A DNA stretch of 7,657 nt from assembly GCA_020027655.1 (NCBI GenBank), contig JAHKKJ010000171.1:1-7657 (forward strand). The letters are read 5' to 3'. The stretch's first letter is position 1; each line of letters begins with the position of its first letter. Position numbers and translations under genes: made by a program. Source of the stretch: Deltaproteobacteria bacterium (GTDB taxonomy: Bacteria > Desulfobacterota > Binatia > UBA9968). Under the pieces are notes generated by a model. It saw only the letters and a program-made list of their open reading frames with translations, was not told where the DNA came from and did not search any database. Positions 5,469-7,657 of the stretch are shown here, in pieces.

Positions 5469-6311
5469 TCATTGACTCGCACCAATTGGATGCCGTGCCA
5501 AGAAATCTTGCAGCGCGCTAAGCCCACCGGTGCCATCCCAAAACGTCATATGCTTCACGTTCGGAATCAAAAATAGTTCGCAGCCTGGGGTTAGCTCGGC
5601 CAGACGCCTTGCGGTTCCCACCGGCGTGCTACCGCGCCGGCTCACATAATCGTCGGCGCCGCAGAGAATCAGCGAAGGCACTTTTACCTCGACGGCCTTC
5701 TCCAGAGTATCCCAAGTAAGACGCGCATCCTCGTGGCGGCGAAAAACTTCGACCGTGCTTTGTCCCGACCAAACGGCATTGGCCAGGGCCATCACCACGT
5801 CGCTATGGTCGCGATAAAATTTGGGGTTAAATGCCATCGTGTCGTTTTCCACGTAGGCGCGAATATAACGCTCAAAACCCATGTCACGAATTTCGTTTTC
5901 CGTATCAGGCGACACGTTCCTCAGACCGCCGCTCAGCGTTTTCGCTCCCGATCCTGAAGCGGCGATGGTGAGCGTCGCCACCAGATCCGGCCGCGCGATG
6001 GCCATCGCTTGTACGATCTGCCCGCCGAGAGCGAAACCCACTGCATGGCAACGGGCGATGCCAAGATGCGCCAGTAACCCGATGCAATCTTGAGCAAATT
6101 GCGCCACCGTGAAACCGTCTTTCGGCTTGCTGCTTCGGCCGGTTCCTCGGCAATCAAAGACGATGGTTTGAAAGCGCTTCGAGAGAAACGGCACAACGGT
6201 GACGTTCCACGTATCCGACGGCCACCAAGAAGCCGGCGCGAGCAGAATCGGTTCGCCATTGCCCTGCTCTTCATAGTAAATTTCAACCTCACCTAGATTC
6301 GCTTTCGGCAT
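5469..6311 (-). CDS. Alpha/beta hydrolase-fold protein, copy B, nucleophile Ser replaced by Ala
   Basis: This 280-residue paralog of copy A aligns with it without gaps over 277 residues (199 identities by hand). I start it at the ATG at 6311 because MPKANLGEV matches the MPTANLGDV start of copy A. A TTG start at 6395 would add 28 residues unlike the family. No clear ribosome site precedes 6311. The elbow is again AVGFALGGQ, with Ala coded by GCT rather than GCG, so the substitution is kept while the codon has drifted. The acid (D221 in LCGADDY) and His (H254 in KHMTFWDG) are present. The oxyanion region reads PASWWPSDTW. The most conserved blocks between the copies are FDCRGTGRSSKPKDG, the elbow to ARPDLVATLT, and RRGSTPVGTARRL. 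The pair arose by tandem duplication. Function unknown, as for copy A. Confidence 0.9.
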   Translation of the reverse strand: MPKANLGEVEIYYEEQGNGEPILLAPASWWPSDTWNVTVVPFLSKRFQTIVFDCRGTGRSSKPKDGFTVAQFAQDCIGLLAHLGIARCHAVGFALGGQIVQAMAIARPDLVATLTIAASGSGAKTLSGGLRNVSPDTENEIRDMGFERYIRAYVENDTMAFNPKFYRDHSDVVMALANAVWSGQSTVEVFRRHEDARLTWDTLEKAVEVKVPSLILCGADDYVSRRGSTPVGTARRLAELTPGCELFLIPNVKHMTFWDGTGGLSALQDFLARHPIGASQ

Positions 6312-6464
6312 ATTGAACTTTGCGCTACCAATAACGATGTCGATTTGGGTAATTTCAATTATTCGAGACCTAATCCGAATGATTTTCGCTGTCAACAGGT
6401 GTTCCCATTCAATGGCTGATATTGGTACACTGCGGCAATTACGGTATTAGAATTAGTGATAAAC

Positions 6465-6642
6465 TGGTGTCGACCATTTTTGAGTGACCCCTAAGGACGA
6501 TATGGTTCTCGAATTGGCCGTATCAGCTGGGTGCAATATTATTGTAACTTACAACAAAGACGATTTTGAAGGGGTTGAACAATTTGGTATCCGAGTCATG
6601 ACCCCGCGGGATCTTTTATTCGAAATAGGGGAACTGTCATAA
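6465..6642 (+). pseudogene. C-terminal remnant of a PIN-family toxin, frameshifted
   Basis: From 6465 the sequence encodes WCRPFLSDP, then after one surplus base (T at 6492) continues in frame as KDDMVLELAVSAGCNIIV, TYNKDDF, EQFGIRVMTPRDLLFEIG and stops at 6642. The order WRPFL-DP-DDMVLELAV, IVT-N-DF and FGI-V-TP is characteristic of the C-terminus of the PIN family annotated as putative toxin-antitoxin toxin component (COG1569-like RNases). The DD and N-x-DD acidic residues belong to the nuclease site. The N-terminal two thirds, with the first catalytic Asp, is not recognisable upstream, and no antitoxin gene is nearby. An ATG at 6502 could start a 46-residue peptide but lacks a ribosome site, so this is gene debris. 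Confidence 0.7.
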
Positions 6643-6752
6643 GCACAATCAGTCTTCGCTTACGCGTTGGTCACTGAGGTGGGCGGAGATTATTGTGGTT
6701 TTGGATTGGATCCATTCTGAGTACGATAAGCCTGTGGGTTAACATCGAAATC

Positions 6753-6758
6753 GAGGAA
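6753..6758 (+). promoter_or_regulatory. Ribosome binding site of the isomerase-like gene
   Basis: GAGGAA lies 9 nt before the ATG at 6768 and supports that start over later in-frame ATGs. Confidence 0.6.
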
Positions 6759-6767
6759 TAACAACTC

Positions 6768-7475
6768 ATGTCTGGTTGGAAAGCACGCATCGGATATCTT
6801 TCTCCATCGGTTTTCGAAACCCCCTCCGATTGGGATTACATTCTCCCGAAGGGTTTCACGATCGTCGCCTCAGGGCTCAACGTCCAAGCCCATACAACCG
6901 AGGAATTCAACAAAGCCATCGACGCTCTAGAGAAAGGATTGGGAATTTTTACTGCGGAAGAGTGCGATGCTATTCTCCTGGGCGGCATTACACTGGGCAC
7001 GCAGCGAGGCTACGCGGCGGAGCAGGAGGTTGTCGCCAAGCTGTCCGAACACGTGGGACTACCCATCAGCACGGGTATGAACGCCAGCGTCGAAGCATTG
7101 AGGCACCTCAATGCCAAAAGCATGGTCATTGCCACAGCTTACATGGAAAAGATCAACCAAGCGGTGAGGCGATACTACGAGGATGCCGGGTTTCAGGTTT
7201 TAGGGATAGCCGGTTTGGAGGTCAAAAAGCCCGTGGATCAAGTAAAGCTTCCAGACTATGCTTCCTATAAAGTTGCCAAAACACTCTTTCAGCAAAACCC
7301 GTCCGTCGACGCAATCCTGATTCAGGGCCGCTGGCGCTCTGTCGCCTGCGTGGAAGAGCTAGAAAGTGATAGCGGACGGGCGGTCGTGTCCAGCACGGCA
7401 GCCTCGCTGTGGTGGGTGCTTCAAAGATTAGCCATGAGAATTCCCATCGAAGGATACGGTCAACTGCTCCGATAG
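6768..7475 (+). CDS. Asp/Glu racemase superfamily protein (maleate isomerase/arylmalonate decarboxylase-like), atypical active site
   Basis: This intact 235-residue protein is close to the family's usual ~240. It shows the two-domain pattern of maleate cis-trans isomerases and arylmalonate decarboxylases: RIGYLSPS (7-14), LEKGLGIFTAEECDAILLGG (54-73), QEVVAKLSEHVGLPISTGMNASVEAL (86-111), KSMVIATAYMEKIN (117-130), YYEDAGFQVLGIAGLE (136-151), VDAILIQGRWRSVACVEELE (180-199) and GRAVVSSTAASLWWVLQRL (203-221). In maleate isomerases one Cys sits in a CTS-like motif of each half; decarboxylases keep only the second. Here the first site reads LGGITLGTQ and the second IQGRWRS, with no Cys at either expected place (C66 and C194 are out of register). 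The gene is preceded by GAGGAA and faces away from the hydrolases. It may act on a C4 dicarboxylate or related acid by a different mechanism. The superfamily is firm; the reaction is unknown. Confidence 0.85.
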   Translation: MSGWKARIGYLSPSVFETPSDWDYILPKGFTIVASGLNVQAHTTEEFNKAIDALEKGLGIFTAEECDAILLGGITLGTQRGYAAEQEVVAKLSEHVGLPISTGMNASVEALRHLNAKSMVIATAYMEKINQAVRRYYEDAGFQVLGIAGLEVKKPVDQVKLPDYASYKVAKTLFQQNPSVDAILIQGRWRSVACVEELESDSGRAVVSSTAASLWWVLQRLAMRIPIEGYGQLLR

Positions 7476-7514
7476 AGGCCCGAACCGCCCCTCGTCGATG
7501 ACAGATTTGCACAG

Positions 7515-7550
7515 AAAAAAAACGGGCCTCCCTGTGGAGGAAGGCCCGTT
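7515..7550 (-). terminator. Intrinsic terminator for a minus-strand gene beyond the right edge
   Basis: AACGGGCC (7521-7528) and GGCCCGTT (7543-7550) form a GC-rich stem, extended by a T-A pair and a small bulge. Eight A residues (7515-7522) precede it on the plus strand, so read on the minus strand the hairpin is followed by a U run. It therefore stops leftward transcription from a gene to the right of the window. It lies 40 bp after the isomerase stop and could also act as a weaker hairpin for that gene. The bases from 7551 to the end show no recognisable gene. Confidence 0.75.
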
Positions 7551-7657
7551 CGTGACGCTATCGCGTCGTCAGTGACTCTCTGTGTTTTTCCTATTGTGCC
7601 CGCCTCGCAGCAAAGGCGCTTTTCATTTGATTCGATCTCTCTCTGTCGGCGAGATTC

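Larger units (their letters stand above)
6312..6767. other. Divergent intergenic region between hydrolase B and the isomerase-like gene
   Basis: This 456-bp region separates two divergently read genes, so it should hold promoters in both directions; I cannot place either with confidence. It carries TTGAACTTT (6313-6321), the same 9-mer as in the spacer before copy A. Inside it, 6465-6642 is a PIN-toxin remnant. The remaining 6312-6464 and 6643-6767 show no recognisable coding sequence. Confidence 0.6.

Noticed and set aside
5278..5472. Small minus-strand frame with FKVQ-like peptide between the hydrolases
   Set aside because: The peptide derives from simple repeat DNA, with no support for translation.
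6701..6727. Possible promoter TTGGAT and TACGAT before the isomerase-like gene
   Set aside because: The spacing is only 15 bp and both boxes are weak matches, so it is too uncertain to annotate.
7476..7657. Minus-strand open frame entering from the right edge and reading through the terminator
   Set aside because: It crosses the terminator hairpin and poly-U and shows no family motif. The real upstream gene probably ends near or beyond the edge, and I cannot define it.

Overview
The window looks like a piece of an uncultured, moderately GC-rich soil or groundwater bacterium, probably Proteobacteria-like or a relative such as Binatota or Rokubacteria. That placement is low-confidence inference. 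It rests on the gene mix (Fe3+/spermidine-type ABC transporter parts, a TPP-dependent dehydrogenase E1 pair, alpha/beta hydrolases, an arylmalonate decarboxylase/maleate isomerase relative) and on dispersed palindromic repeats of types common in such genomes. No rRNA, tRNA, CRISPR array, transposase or phage gene is visible.

Left part (1-2933, all minus strand). An operon-like block is read right to left. First comes an intact E1 alpha subunit (2933-1983). A 186-bp spacer packed with two degenerate dispersed repeats follows. Next is an E1 beta subunit (1796-857) split by an apparent ~11-base loss. Last is an extracellular solute-binding protein of the Fe3+ ABC-transporter type (from 819, running off the left edge), whose reading frame breaks twice. 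E1 alpha and beta would form a TPP-dependent 2-oxoacid (or acetoin-like) decarboxylating enzyme, but no E2 or E3 gene is present and the beta subunit lacks key active-site residues.

Middle part (2949-4433, minus strand). The C-terminal TOBE region of an ABC transporter ATPase survives without its ATPase domain. It abuts the 3' end of an intact, more A+T-rich family 2 glycosyltransferase. This looks like a rearrangement or insertion junction. About 310 bp without recognisable genes follow.

Right-middle part (4434-6311, minus strand). Two tandem paralogous alpha/beta hydrolase-fold proteins, about 72% identical by hand alignment, both carry alanine where the catalytic serine nucleophile should be, while the Asp and His of the triad are kept. 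This is the most striking signal in the window.

Right part (6312-7657). A non-coding stretch contains a frameshifted C-terminal remnant of a PIN-family toxin. An intact plus-strand Asp/Glu racemase-superfamily gene (6768-7475) follows and appears to lack both catalytic cysteines. A strong intrinsic terminator then points leftward, which implies a minus-strand gene beyond the right edge. Nothing recognisable lies in 7551-7657.

Taken together, the window mixes intact genes with several broken ones (solute-binding protein, E1 beta, ABC ATPase, PIN toxin). Some of the single-base breaks could be assembly errors. The truncated ABC ATPase and the PIN remnant look like genuine gene debris.
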